Of a stretch of 64,000 nucleotides of DNA, positions 17,634-27,617 are shown piece after piece (the first letter of the stretch is position 1; the number at the start of each line of letters is the position of its first letter). Source of the DNA: Dongia mobilis (GTDB lineage: Bacteria > Pseudomonadota > Alphaproteobacteria > Dongiales > Dongiaceae). Made by a program: the position numbers and the translations under genes. The notes beneath the pieces are model-generated. The model was given only the letters and a program-made list of their open reading frames with translations. It was not told where the DNA came from and made no database searches. The stretch lies in contig NZ_SNYW01000009.1 of assembly GCF_004363235.1 (NCBI RefSeq), positions 248,001 to 312,000 on the forward strand, in the 5' to 3' direction.

Positions 17634-18299
17634 TCAGAGCCGCGCCGCCAGCGCCGCGCGCAGGTCTTCGAGATTGGGAAAATAATGGTCCGGCGCAGCC
17701 TCCGGGAACTCTCCCACCGCCGGCGCCTCGCCCCGCACCAGTACGCCGACGCAGCCCGCATTGCGGGCACAGACCAGGTCGATGTCGGTATCGCCGACGA
17801 ACCAGACATGGCGCCCGAGGGTGACGGTGCCGGGAACCAGGGCCGCCTCGACATGCTCGATCGCCGGCTTGTCTCGCGCCGCATCGCCTGCCCCCGCCAG
17901 CCGGCCGAAATAGCGCTCCCAGCCGAGGGCCTTGGCCTCGGCCCGCAGATAGGCGCCACGCTTGTTGCTGACAACCCCCAGATAAAGGCCGTTGCCGGCT
18001 GCCCAGGCGAGCAGGTCCTCGGCCCCGGCGCAGGCCCGCAATGCCTTGATGTGCTGGCTTTCATAGGTGTCGTAGAACACCTTCTCGGCTTCCGGCCAGC
18101 GTGGGCCGAATAGCCGGGGAAAGCTGTCACGCATCGAGGCCCGGATGCGCTGCTCGGCTTCTTCCCGCGACCATTCCGCGTGGCCCATGGCGCGGAGCGT
18201 CACGTTCATGGTGGCGTGCAAGACGCCCCATGAATCCACCAGGGTATTGTCCCAGTCGAACAGCAGCGCCGTCGGTTGCTCGCTTGTACCGGGCTTCAC
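17634..18299 (-). CDS. HAD-family hydrolase, phosphoglycolate phosphatase-like
   Basis: 221 residues. HAD motif I is LLFDWDNTLVDSW (D-x-D-N-T), motif II LGVVSNKRG, motif III a Lys near DKPAIEH, and motif IV WFVGDTDIDLVCARNAG. The cap between motifs I and II is helical, as in the Gph/beta-phosphoglucomutase group. It probably dephosphorylates a small sugar or 2-phosphoglycolate. The start is GTG 18299, overlapping the dat stop by four bases, so it belongs to the ntr-hfq gene string. The 212 bases between it and hfq show no clear element beyond the hfq ribosome site. Confidence 0.85.
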   Translation of the reverse strand: MKPGTSEQPTALLFDWDNTLVDSWGVLHATMNVTLRAMGHAEWSREEAEQRIRASMRDSFPRLFGPRWPEAEKVFYDTYESQHIKALRACAGAEDLLAWAAGNGLYLGVVSNKRGAYLRAEAKALGWERYFGRLAGAGDAARDKPAIEHVEAALVPGTVTLGRHVWFVGDTDIDLVCARNAGCVGVLVRGEAPAVGEFPEAAPDHYFPNLEDLRAALAARL

Positions 18300-19162
18300 G
18301 GCGCCGCCCCGATCTGTGCCGCGACATTGGCCAGATAGATCTCGCGCAGGCGCCGCGTCACCGGACCCGGACGGCCGTCTCCGACCGGCTGGCCGTCGAT
18401 CCGCGTCACCGGCAGGACGAAGGCCGAGGACGAGGTCAGGAAGGCCTCCGCCGCCGCCTGCGCCTCGACCAGCGTGAAGCCGCGTTCGACCAGCGCGAGG
18501 CCGCTGGCCTCGGCCAGCTGGACCAGGGAACGGCGCGTGACACCGCCCAGGATTCCGCGGCCCGTCGGGTGGGTAACGATTTCCCCAGAGCGCGTGACGA
18601 TCCAGGCATTGGTCGAAGAGCCCTCGGTCACGACGCCATTGGCATCGACCAGCCAGGCTTCGAAGGCACCGGATTCATGCGCTGCCTGCTTGGCAAGAAT
18701 GTTGGGCAGCAAGGACAGCGACTTGATATCGCAGCGCTGCCAGCGGATATCGGGTTGCGAGGCGACGGCGACACCGTTCTCCAGCAATGCCGGCGCCGGC
18801 GGGGCAAGGCGCTTCGTGGTGACGACCAAGCTGCTCTTGGTCCGGGCGGGAAATTTGTGGTCGCGCGGCGCCACCCCCCTGGTCACCTGGAAGTAGATGA
18901 TGCCGCGCCCGAGGTGGTTGCGCGCCAGCATCTCGCGCAGGATCAGGCGGAGGACCGGTCGCGCCACGGGCCAGGCGATCCGCAACTCGCCCAGCGAATA
19001 GCCGAGGCGGTCGAGATGCAACTCCTCGTCGATCAGTACGCCGTCGATGACCGGCACCACTTCATAGACGCCGTCGGCGAACTGGTAGCCGCGATCCTCG
19101 ATGTGGACATTGGCCTGGCCGTGCGGCACATACCGGCCGTTGACATAGGCGACGCGGCCCAT
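18296..19162 (-). CDS. dat: D-amino-acid aminotransferase (class IV PLP enzyme)
   Basis: 288 residues of the branched-chain/D-alanine aminotransferase fold. The N-terminus VNGRYVPHGQANVHIEDRGYQFADGVYEVV and the active-site lysine in LLPNILAKQAAHESGAFEAW are characteristic, as is EGSSTNAWIV. It transfers amino groups between D-amino acids and 2-oxoacids, feeding D-Ala/D-Glu pools. AAGGAAG precedes ATG 19162. A dat gene between ntrX and hfq is a recurrent alphaproteobacterial arrangement. Confidence 0.9.
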   Translation of the reverse strand: MGRVAYVNGRYVPHGQANVHIEDRGYQFADGVYEVVPVIDGVLIDEELHLDRLGYSLGELRIAWPVARPVLRLILREMLARNHLGRGIIYFQVTRGVAPRDHKFPARTKSSLVVTTKRLAPPAPALLENGVAVASQPDIRWQRCDIKSLSLLPNILAKQAAHESGAFEAWLVDANGVVTEGSSTNAWIVTRSGEIVTHPTGRGILGGVTRRSLVQLAEASGLALVERGFTLVEAQAAAEAFLTSSSAFVLPVTRIDGQPVGDGRPGPVTRRLREIYLANVAAQIGAAP

Positions 19163-19198
19163 GGGGGTGTCTTCCTTCTGAAGGTGGTTGTCGCTGGT

Positions 19199-20602
19199 TC
19201 AGGTGCCGTCCGGCTTGCCGTTTTCCTGGCGCTCGTTGGTATTGATCCCGAGCGAACGCAGCTTCCGGTGCAGCGCCGATCGCTCCATGCCGATGAAGCT
19301 GGCGGTGCGCGAGATGTTGCCGCCGAAGCGCGATACCTGGCTCTCGAGATAGCGGCGTTCGAAGATTTCCCGCGCCTCGCGCAGCGGCAGCGACATGACC
19401 TCGGTCCCATCGGCCAGCGCCGACGGGGTGATCGAGACGGCGCCGATATCGGGCGGCAGCATGTCGGCGCGGATCACCTCGTCGACGCCACCCGGCGTCA
19501 TGATCAGCAGCCAGTCGATGACGTTGCGCAGCTGGCGCACATTGCCGGGCCAGTCATAGGCCTGCAGCACGGCCAGGGCGTCGTCGGCCAGGCGCCGCGC
19601 CGGCAGGCCGGTCTGCTCCGACGCCCGTGCCATGAAGAAATCCAGCAGGGCCAGGATATCGTCGCGACGCTCCTTGAGGGGCGGCAGACGCATCGGCACC
19701 ACATTCAGGCGGTAGAACAGGTCCTGGCGGAAGCGACCCGCATTCATCTCGGCCTGCAGGTCGCGGGCCGTGGCCGCGATCACCCGCACATCGACTTCGA
19801 CCCGGGTCTTGCCGCCGACCCGCTCGAAGGTCTGCTCCTGCAGCACCCGCAGGATCTTGCCCTGGGTCTCGAGCGGCATGTCGGCCACTTCATCAAGCAG
19901 CAGGGTGCCGCCATGGGCCTGTTCCAGGAACCCGGTCTTGACGCCCTCGCCGTCCCGCTCCTGGCCGAACAGTTCCGGCTCCAGCCGGTCCGGATGCATG
20001 GTCGCACAGTTGAGCACGATGAAGGGCCCGCCGGCACGCTTCGAGCGCCGGTGCAGAAGCCGTGCCGCAACTTCCTTGCCGCTGCCGGGCGGCCCGGAAA
20101 ACAGCACCCGGCTGCCGGTCGGCGCCACACGCTCGATGGCGAGGCGCAGCTGGGTGATTGCCTGCGACATGCCGATCAATTCGCCCTCGGCGCCGGCGCG
20201 CAGCTTGAGGTCCTCGACCTCGCGCCGCAGGCGCGCGGCCTCGAGCGCACGCTCGATAGTCAGCAGCAGCCGGTCGGCCTTGAACGGCTTCTCAATGAAA
20301 TCATAGGCCCCGTTCTTGATCGCCGTGACGGCGGTCTCGATATTGCCGTGGCCGCTGATCATGATGACGGGCACATCCGGAAATTCGACCTTGAGGACCT
20401 CCAGCAATCCCATCCCGTCGAGGGTCGAATTGTTCAGCCAGATGTCGAGGATGATGAGGTTGGCGCGGCGCTGGCGCAATTGCGCCAGCGCGGAATCGCT
20501 GTCGCCGGCTTCGCGCGTCTGAAAACCCTCGTCGCCGAGAATTCCGGCGATCAGCAGGCGGATATCCGCTTCGTCGTCGACGATCAGGATGTCGCGGGCC
20601 AT
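19199..20602 (-). CDS. ntrX: Nitrogen regulation response regulator NtrX
   Basis: 467 residues: receiver domain with phosphoacceptor Asp in LIILDIWLNN and Lys in FIEKPFKADRL, then an AAA+ sigma54-interaction domain with Walker A GPPGSGKEVAARLL and Walker B GGTLLLDEVADMP, then a Fis-type DNA-binding helix (GGNISRTASFIGMERSALHRKL). The canonical GAFTGA sigma54-contact loop is absent; the place reads EGVKTGFLE. This is typical of NtrX and suggests it can act without sigma54. Partner of NtrY encoded immediately upstream; the pair controls nitrogen, redox and envelope genes in alphaproteobacteria. Confidence 0.95.
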   Translation of the reverse strand: MARDILIVDDEADIRLLIAGILGDEGFQTREAGDSDSALAQLRQRRANLIILDIWLNNSTLDGMGLLEVLKVEFPDVPVIMISGHGNIETAVTAIKNGAYDFIEKPFKADRLLLTIERALEAARLRREVEDLKLRAGAEGELIGMSQAITQLRLAIERVAPTGSRVLFSGPPGSGKEVAARLLHRRSKRAGGPFIVLNCATMHPDRLEPELFGQERDGEGVKTGFLEQAHGGTLLLDEVADMPLETQGKILRVLQEQTFERVGGKTRVEVDVRVIAATARDLQAEMNAGRFRQDLFYRLNVVPMRLPPLKERRDDILALLDFFMARASEQTGLPARRLADDALAVLQAYDWPGNVRQLRNVIDWLLIMTPGGVDEVIRADMLPPDIGAVSITPSALADGTEVMSLPLREAREIFERRYLESQVSRFGGNISRTASFIGMERSALHRKLRSLGINTNERQENGKPDGT

Positions 20603-20619
20603 TCTGGTCAGGACCCCAT

Positions 20620-22986
20620 CTACCGACTGGCAATCTGCAGGCCGGGCGCCGGTGCGTCCTTTACCCCGGCGACGGGGTTGCCACCTGTCGCCCTGTCGAG
20701 CGGAAAGGCCAGCGTGATCACGGCGCCGCCACCGGGTCGATCCGTCAGCGAAAGGGTGCCGCCGTGATCCTCCATGATCTTCTTGACGATGGCGAGGCCG
20801 AGGCCGGTGCCCTTGGCTCGGGTTGTCACATATGGTTCTGTCAAGCGCTCGCGCCCTTCTTTCGGCAGGCCCTTGCCGTTATCCGCGACGCTCAGCATCA
20901 GGGCGTCGCCTTCTTGCCTAATCCATAATTGGATATGTCCCGGCGTCAAGGGGGCTTGCGGATCGCGCACCCTTTCCTCCTCCATCCGCCCCTCGATCGC
21001 GTCTGCGGCATTCTGCAGCAGGTTGGTGACGGCGCGATTGAACTGGCTGGAATCGCATAGCAGCGTCATGCCCGTCTCGGGCATCTGGACTTCATAGTTT
21101 ATCGCCGGATGCGCGCTCTGCTGCAGGAACAGCGATTCGCGCGCGAGGCGGGCCGGATCCTCCGGCTTCAGTACCGGGGCCGGCATGCGGGCAAAGGCGG
21201 AAAACTCGTCGACCATGCGGCCGATGTCGCCGACATGACGAATGATCGTGTCGGTGCAGACGGTGAAGGTTTCCGGGTCGTCGCCGATCTGTTTCAGGTA
21301 TTTGCGCTTCAGCCTTTCGGCCGAAAGCTGGATCGGCGTCAACGGGTTTTTGATTTCATGGGCAATGCGGCGCGCGATATCGGACCACGCTGCCTTGCGC
21401 TGCGCGGAGAGCAACTCGGTCACGTCGTCGAAGGTGACCACCAGGCGCATATGTCCATCCGCATCCGCCTCGGAGACCACGCGCAGGTGGAAAGTGCGCG
21501 TGGAGCCCTGGCGATTGAGGCTGATCTGCCCGTCGGCCGAGCCTGATTTCCGCTGTTGCGCCAGGGCGACGATCTCGACCATTTCCGGTGCAAACTCGGC
21601 CAGCGGCCGGCCGATCCAGCCATCCACCTCGCCGCCCAGCAGTTCCGCCGCCGACCGGTTGGCGAAATCAACCACCCCATGTTCGGTAAGGCCGATGACG
21701 CCGGCCGACACGCCCGAGAGGATGAGCCCGGTCAGGCGGCTGCGGTCGTTGAGGTCGCGATTGGCGGTCAGGAGTGCGGCCTGCTGGCTTTGCAGCTGCG
21801 AGACCATGACGTTGAAGGTGCGGCCGAGCGCCGACAGCTCGTCCTCGCGCGCGCCGATCTTGACCCGCGCCGTCAGGTCGCCGCCGCCCACTCGCTGCGC
21901 CGCACCGGCGAGCCGGGACAGCGGCTTCACCAGCTGCGTGGCTGAATGGATCGCATACCAGATGGCGCCGAGCAGCAGCAGCAAAGCGAGGCCGGCGAAC
22001 ACCACGGCAAAGGTCAGTTGCAGCGACGAGCGGTCGCGCTCGAGATGCTGGTAGAGCCGGACCGCATCCTGTGTCCCGCGCACCGAAGCCAGGACCCGGT
22101 CATCTATCAGTCGACCGGCATAGAGGTACAGCCCGCCCAGGGGGTCGAGCAGCAGGAAGGCGCGAACGCGATCGCCGGTCACGGATGGCAGAACGACCAC
22201 TTCGCCGCGATCGGCATCGGTGAACGCGTCCTCCGGAATATCCAGGCTGAACTCCATCAGCAGGCTGAACCCGCCCCGCGCCACAATGCGGCGCTGCTGG
22301 TCGACAATGACCGCTTCCGACAGGCCCTGGCGGACGAGTTCCTGGTCGAAGCTGTTCTGGAACCGCTCCGAATTGCCGATGTTGATCAGGCCATCCAGCC
22401 GCAGTTCGTTGGCCAGGGCGACGGTATCCTCGCGGATGCGCTCCTGCGACTCGTTGAGATAGGACTGGGCCACATTGAGCGAACTCTCGACCGCATTCTT
22501 GATGCGTTCCGAAAACCACGCGTCGAGACCATAATTGAGAAAGGCGACCGAAAAGACCGAAACCACGATGGTCGGCACCACGGCGATCATCCCGAACATC
22601 AGCACCATGCGCGCATGCAACCGCGCCCCGGCCAGCCCCTTGCGCCGCCCGATCCACAACAGCACCACACGCCGAGCAATGATCATCGCCAGGAGCAGCG
22701 AGACGACGAGATCGCCGGTCAGCAGCCAGGTCACGGTCCGGACCTGCTCCTCCGGGTTCCAGATGTCGCTCACCGCCAGATAGGTGAGCAGGCCCAGGAT
22801 CGATCCGAGCACCAGCAGCGAAATCGCGAATTTGCGCTCGAATCCGACCGTCCGGCCCCACGCGATCACCGACTTGATCAGCGACTTCTGTCTGGGCCGA
22901 TCGCCTGATTGCGGTTCCCCCGCACCCCGCGGCGCTTCGCTCGCGCGCACTTCGGAATTCCGGCTGCCGGCGCCTTCCACACTCAC
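20620..22986 (-). CDS. ntrY: Nitrogen regulation sensor histidine kinase NtrY
   Basis: About 788 residues. Several N-terminal membrane helices (within roughly the first 130 residues) precede a periplasmic region, another helix near residue 340, a HAMP domain, a PAS domain, the HisKA box DIARRIAHEIKNPLTPIQLSAERLKRKY with the phospho-His, and a catalytic domain with NLLQNAADAIEG, VADNGKGLPK and GTGLGLAIVKKI. It phosphorylates NtrX. I chose GTG 22986 because GAAGGGAG lies about ten bases upstream; GTG 23013, which overlaps the ntrC stop, is also possible. It sits between ntrC and ntrX in one transcription unit. Confidence 0.94.
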   Translation of the reverse strand: MSVEGAGSRNSEVRASEAPRGAGEPQSGDRPRQKSLIKSVIAWGRTVGFERKFAISLLVLGSILGLLTYLAVSDIWNPEEQVRTVTWLLTGDLVVSLLLAMIIARRVVLLWIGRRKGLAGARLHARMVLMFGMIAVVPTIVVSVFSVAFLNYGLDAWFSERIKNAVESSLNVAQSYLNESQERIREDTVALANELRLDGLINIGNSERFQNSFDQELVRQGLSEAVIVDQQRRIVARGGFSLLMEFSLDIPEDAFTDADRGEVVVLPSVTGDRVRAFLLLDPLGGLYLYAGRLIDDRVLASVRGTQDAVRLYQHLERDRSSLQLTFAVVFAGLALLLLLGAIWYAIHSATQLVKPLSRLAGAAQRVGGGDLTARVKIGAREDELSALGRTFNVMVSQLQSQQAALLTANRDLNDRSRLTGLILSGVSAGVIGLTEHGVVDFANRSAAELLGGEVDGWIGRPLAEFAPEMVEIVALAQQRKSGSADGQISLNRQGSTRTFHLRVVSEADADGHMRLVVTFDDVTELLSAQRKAAWSDIARRIAHEIKNPLTPIQLSAERLKRKYLKQIGDDPETFTVCTDTIIRHVGDIGRMVDEFSAFARMPAPVLKPEDPARLARESLFLQQSAHPAINYEVQMPETGMTLLCDSSQFNRAVTNLLQNAADAIEGRMEEERVRDPQAPLTPGHIQLWIRQEGDALMLSVADNGKGLPKEGRERLTEPYVTTRAKGTGLGLAIVKKIMEDHGGTLSLTDRPGGGAVITLAFPLDRATGGNPVAGVKDAPAPGLQIASR

Positions 22987-23002
22987 GACTTGCCCACTCC
23001 CT

Positions 23003-24448
23003 TCAGCGCGCACCGCGGGTCGGCTGCAGTTCCAGCTCCCTCAGCTTCTTGCGCAGGGTATTGCGGTTGAGGCCGAGCAGGTCCGCCGCCCTGATCTGGT
23101 TGCCGCGGGTCGCTTCCATCGAAATGGCCAGCAGCGGTCGTTCGATCTCGTGCAGGATCCGATCATAAAGCCCGCGCGCGGGCAAGGCGCCTTCATGTGC
23201 CTCGAAATAGGCCCTGAGATGCCGTTCGACCGACTGGCCGAGTGTCTCGTCAGTGGCGCGCGCGCCGGCACTGGTCGCCTGTTCCTGGGCCCGCAACTGC
23301 TCGCCGACAATGCGGGCATCGATATTGGGCTCGCTGTAGAGTACCGAGATCCGGCGCATCAGGTTCTCGAGCTCGCGCACATTTCCCGGCCAGCGATGCT
23401 TCTTCAGCAGTGCCTGCGCCTCCGGGTCGAGGGTCTTCGCCGGCAATCCCTCGGTTGCGATCTGCTCGAGGAAATGTCGGGCAAGGTCGGGAATGTCCTC
23501 CGCCCGGTCGCGCAGCGGCGGCAGGGTGATCGGCACGACATTGAGCCGGTAATAAAGGTCCTCGCGGAAGCGGCCCTGCTGGATCAGCTGCCGCAGGTCG
23601 CGATGCGTCGCGGCGACGATGCGGACGTCGGCGCGGATCGGCGTGCGGCCGCCCACCGGGGTGAACTCGCCGGATTGCAGCACCCGCAACAGGCGCGTCT
23701 GCGCTTCCAGCGGCATGTCGCCGATCTCGTCCAGAAACAGGGTGCCGCCGGCTGCCGCCTCGAACTTGCCGATGCCGCGCTGCACGGCGCCGGTGAAGGC
23801 CCCCTTCTCATGGCCGAACAGCTCGCTTTCGATCAACTCGCGCGGGATCGCCGCCATGTTGACGGCGACAAAGGGCCGCTCGCGCCGGCGCCCGAAATCG
23901 TGCAGCGCGCGCGCCACCAGTTCCTTGCCGGTACCGGATTCGCCGTGGATCAGCGCGGTCATGTCGGTGCCGACCAATCTGGCCACGACACGGTAGATTT
24001 CCTGCATCGCCGCCGAGCGGCCGATGATCGGCAGCTTGTCCTGCGCCGTCGCCTCGCCCGGCGGCGGCGCGGTGACGCTGTCGCGCGGCCGGGTCAGCGC
24101 CCGCTCGACCGCCGCCGTCAGGGCACCGAGGTCGAAGGGTTTCGGCAGATATTCGAAGGCGCCCCGTTCGGTGGCCTTGATCGCGGTCAGGATCGTGTTC
24201 TGCGCGCTCATGACGATGATCGGAATGTCCGGCCGTTCGGCCTTGATGCGCGGCACCAGATCCAGCCCGTCGCCATCCGGCATCATCACGTCGGTGACAA
24301 TGACGTCACCCTCGCCGTTCTTGACCCATTGCCACAGCGTGGCCGCATTGGCGGCCGCCTTCACCTGGTGCCCGCGTTCGGCCAGGGCCTGGCTCAGCAC
24401 CATGCGGATGGCGCGGTCGTCATCGGCGACGAGGACTGTCTTGTTCAT
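23003..24448 (-). CDS. ntrC: Nitrogen regulation response regulator NtrC
   Basis: 481 residues: receiver ([21 protein letters not shown]), AAA+ domain with Walker [16 protein letters not shown], intact sigma54-contact loop [13 protein letters not shown] and Walker [14 protein letters not shown], and a Fis-type HTH ending [23 protein letters not shown]. Phosphorylated NtrC drives sigma54 transcription of nitrogen-assimilation genes when nitrogen is limiting. Four bases separate it from ntrB. Contrast with NtrX in the same operon, which lacks the GAFTGA loop. Confidence 0.97.
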   Translation of the reverse strand: MNKTVLVADDDRAIRMVLSQALAERGHQVKAAANAATLWQWVKNGEGDVIVTDVMMPDGDGLDLVPRIKAERPDIPIIVMSAQNTILTAIKATERGAFEYLPKPFDLGALTAAVERALTRPRDSVTAPPPGEATAQDKLPIIGRSAAMQEIYRVVARLVGTDMTALIHGESGTGKELVARALHDFGRRRERPFVAVNMAAIPRELIESELFGHEKGAFTGAVQRGIGKFEAAAGGTLFLDEIGDMPLEAQTRLLRVLQSGEFTPVGGRTPIRADVRIVAATHRDLRQLIQQGRFREDLYYRLNVVPITLPPLRDRAEDIPDLARHFLEQIATEGLPAKTLDPEAQALLKKHRWPGNVRELENLMRRISVLYSEPNIDARIVGEQLRAQEQATSAGARATDETLGQSVERHLRAYFEAHEGALPARGLYDRILHEIERPLLAISMEATRGNQIRAADLLGLNRNTLRKKLRELELQPTRGAR

Positions 24449-24452
24449 CTGG

Positions 24453-25652
24453 TCATGATCCTTCGCTGCGCGGATCGGCGATCGGCAGGATTACCGAGAA
24501 GACGGTGCGGCCGGGCTGGCTGTCGCATTCAATGAGCCCGCCGTGATCGTTCACCACCTTCGCAACCAGGGCGAGACCCAGCCCCTTGCCGCCCGCCTTG
24601 CCGCTGACGAACGGCTCGAACAGCTGTGCCTTGAGGGCATCCGGCACGCCGGCGCCGTTGTCCTGGATGGTGACGACGAGACCGAGGCGCCGCCTGGCGC
24701 CGGCACCGGGTTCGCTCACCTTGAGGCCGGGCCGGTAGCGCGTGCCGATCTGGATGATGCCGCCATGCAGCGGCAAGGCCTCGACCGCGTTCTTGACGAG
24801 GTTGAGAAACACCTGGATGAGCTGGTCGCGATTGCCATGGACCGGCGGCAGCGAGGGGTCGTATTCCTCGCGGAACTGGGCGTCGCGGCCGATGCCGGCC
24901 TCGGTCAGGCGCCGCACATGGCCCAGCACCTCGTGGATGTTGACGGCAGCCATCGGCGTCGGCCGCGAATCCGTGAAGACCTCCAGCCCATTGACCAGAC
25001 CGACAATGCGGTCTGTTTCCTCGCAGATCAGCTGTGTCAGCTGGCGATCGCTGGGCGACACCTTCGATTCCAGCAACTGGGCGGCGCCGCGGATGCCGGA
25101 GAGCGGGTTCTTCACCTCATGAGCCAGCATTGCGGCAATCGCCTTGGCCGAGCGCACGGCGTCGCGGCTAACCGCCTGCTGCGCCAGCCGCCATTCCAGG
25201 TCGCGATCCTGCAACATCACGGCAACCTGCCCGGTTTGCGCATTCACCATGGCGACGTCGATGGCCGCATGCTCGATGGAGAGGCGCGGCCCCGACAGGG
25301 CCATGTCCGATTCGCCAACCGCGATCGACCCGGCACGCGTCGCCTCGACCAGCTGAAAGAGAGGCGAATCCGCGGCGATGTGATCCGAAAGGGGCTTGCC
25401 GACAAGCTGGGCCCGGCTGATGCCGAGAAGGGCCTCGGCGGCGCCATTGAGGCTGACCACGTTGTTGTTCGCGTCGAGCGAGAAAATGGCGATCGGCAGC
25501 GCCTCGAGCAGGGCCAGGCTGTCCGGCAGCTGGCCCGGCAACAGCTTCGGCCTCCCCAAATCAGAGCTACCCGTAACTTGGCCGCCCGTTTCCTGGCCGC
25601 CCGGCTCGCGTGCCAGCGTGGGTAGGGCTTCCGCTGGCATCCGGCTCGTCAT
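24453..25652 (-). CDS. ntrB: Nitrogen regulation sensor histidine kinase NtrB
   Basis: 399 residues, cytoplasmic. An N-terminal proline/glycine-rich leader precedes a PAS domain ([27 protein letters not shown]). HisKA follows ([24 protein letters not shown], phospho-His in HEVKNP), then an ATPase domain ([50 protein letters not shown]). In the family, PII (GlnB) switches it between kinase and phosphatase toward NtrC. ATG 25652 overlaps the dusB stop by four bases (ATGA). Confidence 0.95.
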   Translation of the reverse strand: MTSRMPAEALPTLAREPGGQETGGQVTGSSDLGRPKLLPGQLPDSLALLEALPIAIFSLDANNNVVSLNGAAEALLGISRAQLVGKPLSDHIAADSPLFQLVEATRAGSIAVGESDMALSGPRLSIEHAAIDVAMVNAQTGQVAVMLQDRDLEWRLAQQAVSRDAVRSAKAIAAMLAHEVKNPLSGIRGAAQLLESKVSPSDRQLTQLICEETDRIVGLVNGLEVFTDSRPTPMAAVNIHEVLGHVRRLTEAGIGRDAQFREEYDPSLPPVHGNRDQLIQVFLNLVKNAVEALPLHGGIIQIGTRYRPGLKVSEPGAGARRRLGLVVTIQDNGAGVPDALKAQLFEPFVSGKAGGKGLGLALVAKVVNDHGGLIECDSQPGRTVFSVILPIADPRSEGS

Positions 25653-26635
25653 GCCGCCTGCCGCTCCAATTGCGGTTCATAGAAGGCACGAATGGCGGCC
25701 TTGGCACCTTCGGGCGTGTCCTCGCCATTGATCCGCACGCGGAATTCCGCCGAGCCCGGCAGGCCCTTCGAATACCAGGCGACATGCTTGCGCGCGATCT
25801 TCAGCCCGGTACCGACGCCGTAATGCGCCAGCATTGCCTCGTAATGCGCCATCAGGATCTGGTATTGCCGCCAGAGCGGCGGATCAGGCAACCGCTCGCC
25901 ATCCCTGAGGAAGCGGATCACCTGGTTCGGGAACCAGGGCCTGCCATAGGCGCCGCGGCCGATCATGACGCCATCGGCGCCGGAGAGATCGAGCGCTTCC
26001 CTCGCCTTTTCCACCGTGGTGATGTCGCCATTGACGATGACCGGCACCGAGACCGCTTCCTTGACCCGGCGCACAAAGCCCCAATCGGCCTCGCCGGTGT
26101 ACAGCTGGGCGCGCGTGCGGCCGTGGATCGTGATCATCTGGATGCCGGCATTCTCGGCGATCTTTGCCAGGCTCGGCGCATTAAGATTGGTGGAATCCCA
26201 GCCCATGCGCATCTTGAGCGTGACCGGCAGTCGCACCGCCTGCACCGTCGCTTCCAGGATCCTTCCGGCATGAACTTCGTCGCGCATCAGCGCCGACCCG
26301 GCATGCCCGTTGACGACTTTCTTCACCGGGCAGCCGAAATTGATGTCGATGATGGCGGCACCACGGTCCTCGTTGAGCTTCGCCGCCTCGGCCATGACAT
26401 GCGGTTCGCAGCCGGCCAGCTGCACCGACATCGGCGCTTCCTCGGCGCAATTGGTGATCATCTTAATGGTCTGGCGCGTCTGCCGGATCATGGCTTCCGA
26501 GGCGATCATTTCAGACACGACGAGCCCGGCACCTTCCTGTTTCACCAGGCGGCGGAACGGCATGTCGGTGACGCCCGACATGGGCGCCAGGATCACCGGA
26601 TCCTCAATCTTGATAGGGCCGATCTGAAGGCTCAT
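25649..26635 (-). CDS. dusB: tRNA dihydrouridine synthase DusB (NifR3)
   Basis: 328 residues, FMN-dependent TIM barrel. Recognisable blocks: [50 protein letters not shown] with the catalytic cysteine, [25 protein letters not shown] and [16 protein letters not shown]. It reduces uridine to dihydrouridine in tRNA. Start ATG 26635 matches the family N-terminus; the longer frame begins without support. It heads the ntrBC-ntrYX operon, as nifR3 does in Rhodobacter and Azospirillum. Confidence 0.95.
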   Translation of the reverse strand: MSLQIGPIKIEDPVILAPMSGVTDMPFRRLVKQEGAGLVVSEMIASEAMIRQTRQTIKMITNCAEEAPMSVQLAGCEPHVMAEAAKLNEDRGAAIIDINFGCPVKKVVNGHAGSALMRDEVHAGRILEATVQAVRLPVTLKMRMGWDSTNLNAPSLAKIAENAGIQMITIHGRTRAQLYTGEADWGFVRRVKEAVSVPVIVNGDITTVEKAREALDLSGADGVMIGRGAYGRPWFPNQVIRFLRDGERLPDPPLWRQYQILMAHYEAMLAHYGVGTGLKIARKHVAWYSKGLPGSAEFRVRINGEDTPEGAKAAIRAFYEPQLERQAA

Positions 26636-26755
26636 GAAGTATATCTGCTCATTTTTAAGGCAAGGGAATATAATGCCTAAATTCTGGGCGATTTCTATCG
26701 CGATCTGTCGGAAATGCAACAAAAATCCGGCGTCGGCGCCGGCAAAGGGCAAAAT

Positions 26756-27562
26756 TCACCCGATCAGCACATCCTTGACGAACTTCACGCCCGGATAGCC
26801 CAGGGTCAATAGCAGATAGCCGGCAAGGACCCAGCGCGCGGCCCGCCGTCCACGCAGGCCGGTGACGCGGTGCACAATCAGAAGGGCCAGCAGGACGGCG
26901 AAAGCCAGGACCGACAGCAGAACCTTGTGGCTGAGCTGCAGCCAAGTACCGTTGCCCATCAATGAGTTGGCAAATCCGCTGGCAAGCGCCGCCGCCATGA
27001 AGGCTGCCGCCCAGGTAAGCAGGCGGATCTGCAGGTTCTCCGCTACCAGCAGGGGCGGCAGGGCGCGTTCGGACCAGCCACTTTGACGCTGCTTGAGAGC
27101 CCTCTCCTGCAGCAGCACGGCAAGGCCGGCAATCGCACCCACGGTCAGGATGCCATAGCTCGCCAGCGCCAGCAGTACATGGGCCTGGAACCAGGCGGCG
27201 GAGCCGATCTCGGGCGCCGCCTCGGCATAGGCGCTGAACAGCAGCGCCAGCAGCGCCAGGGCGGCGAGATAGGGCAAAAGAAGCGCACTCAGACGGTAGG
27301 CCTCGCGGTTCGCCAGCGACACGCCGATGAAGACCACCAGCGAGACGGCCATGCTGGCCCAGAGCGCGGCGCTGAACCCCGCTTGCCAGCCATCCGATAT
27401 GCTGCGGCCGAATACACTGAGGCAGACCAGCGCGCAGCCGAGCAGCAGCGCCCAGAAAAAGATGTCCCGCCGCAGCCGCGCGGTGAGCGCCAGGACACAG
27501 AGCGGCAGGAGCGAGACAAGACCGACGATTTGCAGGGAAATATGGCTTGGCATGGCGCGCAT
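26756..27562 (-). CDS. CcsA/YpjD-like cytochrome c assembly membrane protein
   Basis: About 268 residues with roughly eight hydrophobic helices, matching the CcsA/CcmC-type cytochrome c assembly domain. Landmarks are AAWFQAHVLLALASYGILTVGAIAGLAVLLQE and WLQLSHKVLLSVLAF, with histidines placed where the family binds haem. It resembles E. coli YpjD, whose role is not established, so haem handling is inferred. Two ATGs (27562 and 27553) are possible starts. It is divergent from ispDF with only ~55 bases between them. Confidence 0.82.
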   Translation of the reverse strand: MRAMPSHISLQIVGLVSLLPLCVLALTARLRRDIFFWALLLGCALVCLSVFGRSISDGWQAGFSAALWASMAVSLVVFIGVSLANREAYRLSALLLPYLAALALLALLFSAYAEAAPEIGSAAWFQAHVLLALASYGILTVGAIAGLAVLLQERALKQRQSGWSERALPPLLVAENLQIRLLTWAAAFMAAALASGFANSLMGNGTWLQLSHKVLLSVLAFAVLLALLIVHRVTGLRGRRAARWVLAGYLLLTLGYPGVKFVKDVLIG

Positions 27563-27617
27563 TATGGTGAGGCGCCGCCCCCTTGGCAAACCACATCGGA
27601 TGGCCTAGAGAGCGGTC

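Noticed and set aside
19199-20602. Loss of GAFTGA in NtrX as a sign of a broken gene
   Set aside because: Absence of this loop is usual in NtrX proteins and the rest of the AAA+ and DNA-binding domains are intact.
18101-20767. Long plus-strand open frame (888 codons) opposite dat, ntrX and part of ntrY
   Set aside because: It is the antisense shadow of high-GC coding DNA; residue use is Arg/Gln/His-rich without any domain, whereas the minus-strand frames carry clear motifs.
22784-24535. Plus-strand open frame opposite ntrC and the start of ntrY
   Set aside because: Antisense to conserved NtrC; no recognisable motif and no ribosome site.
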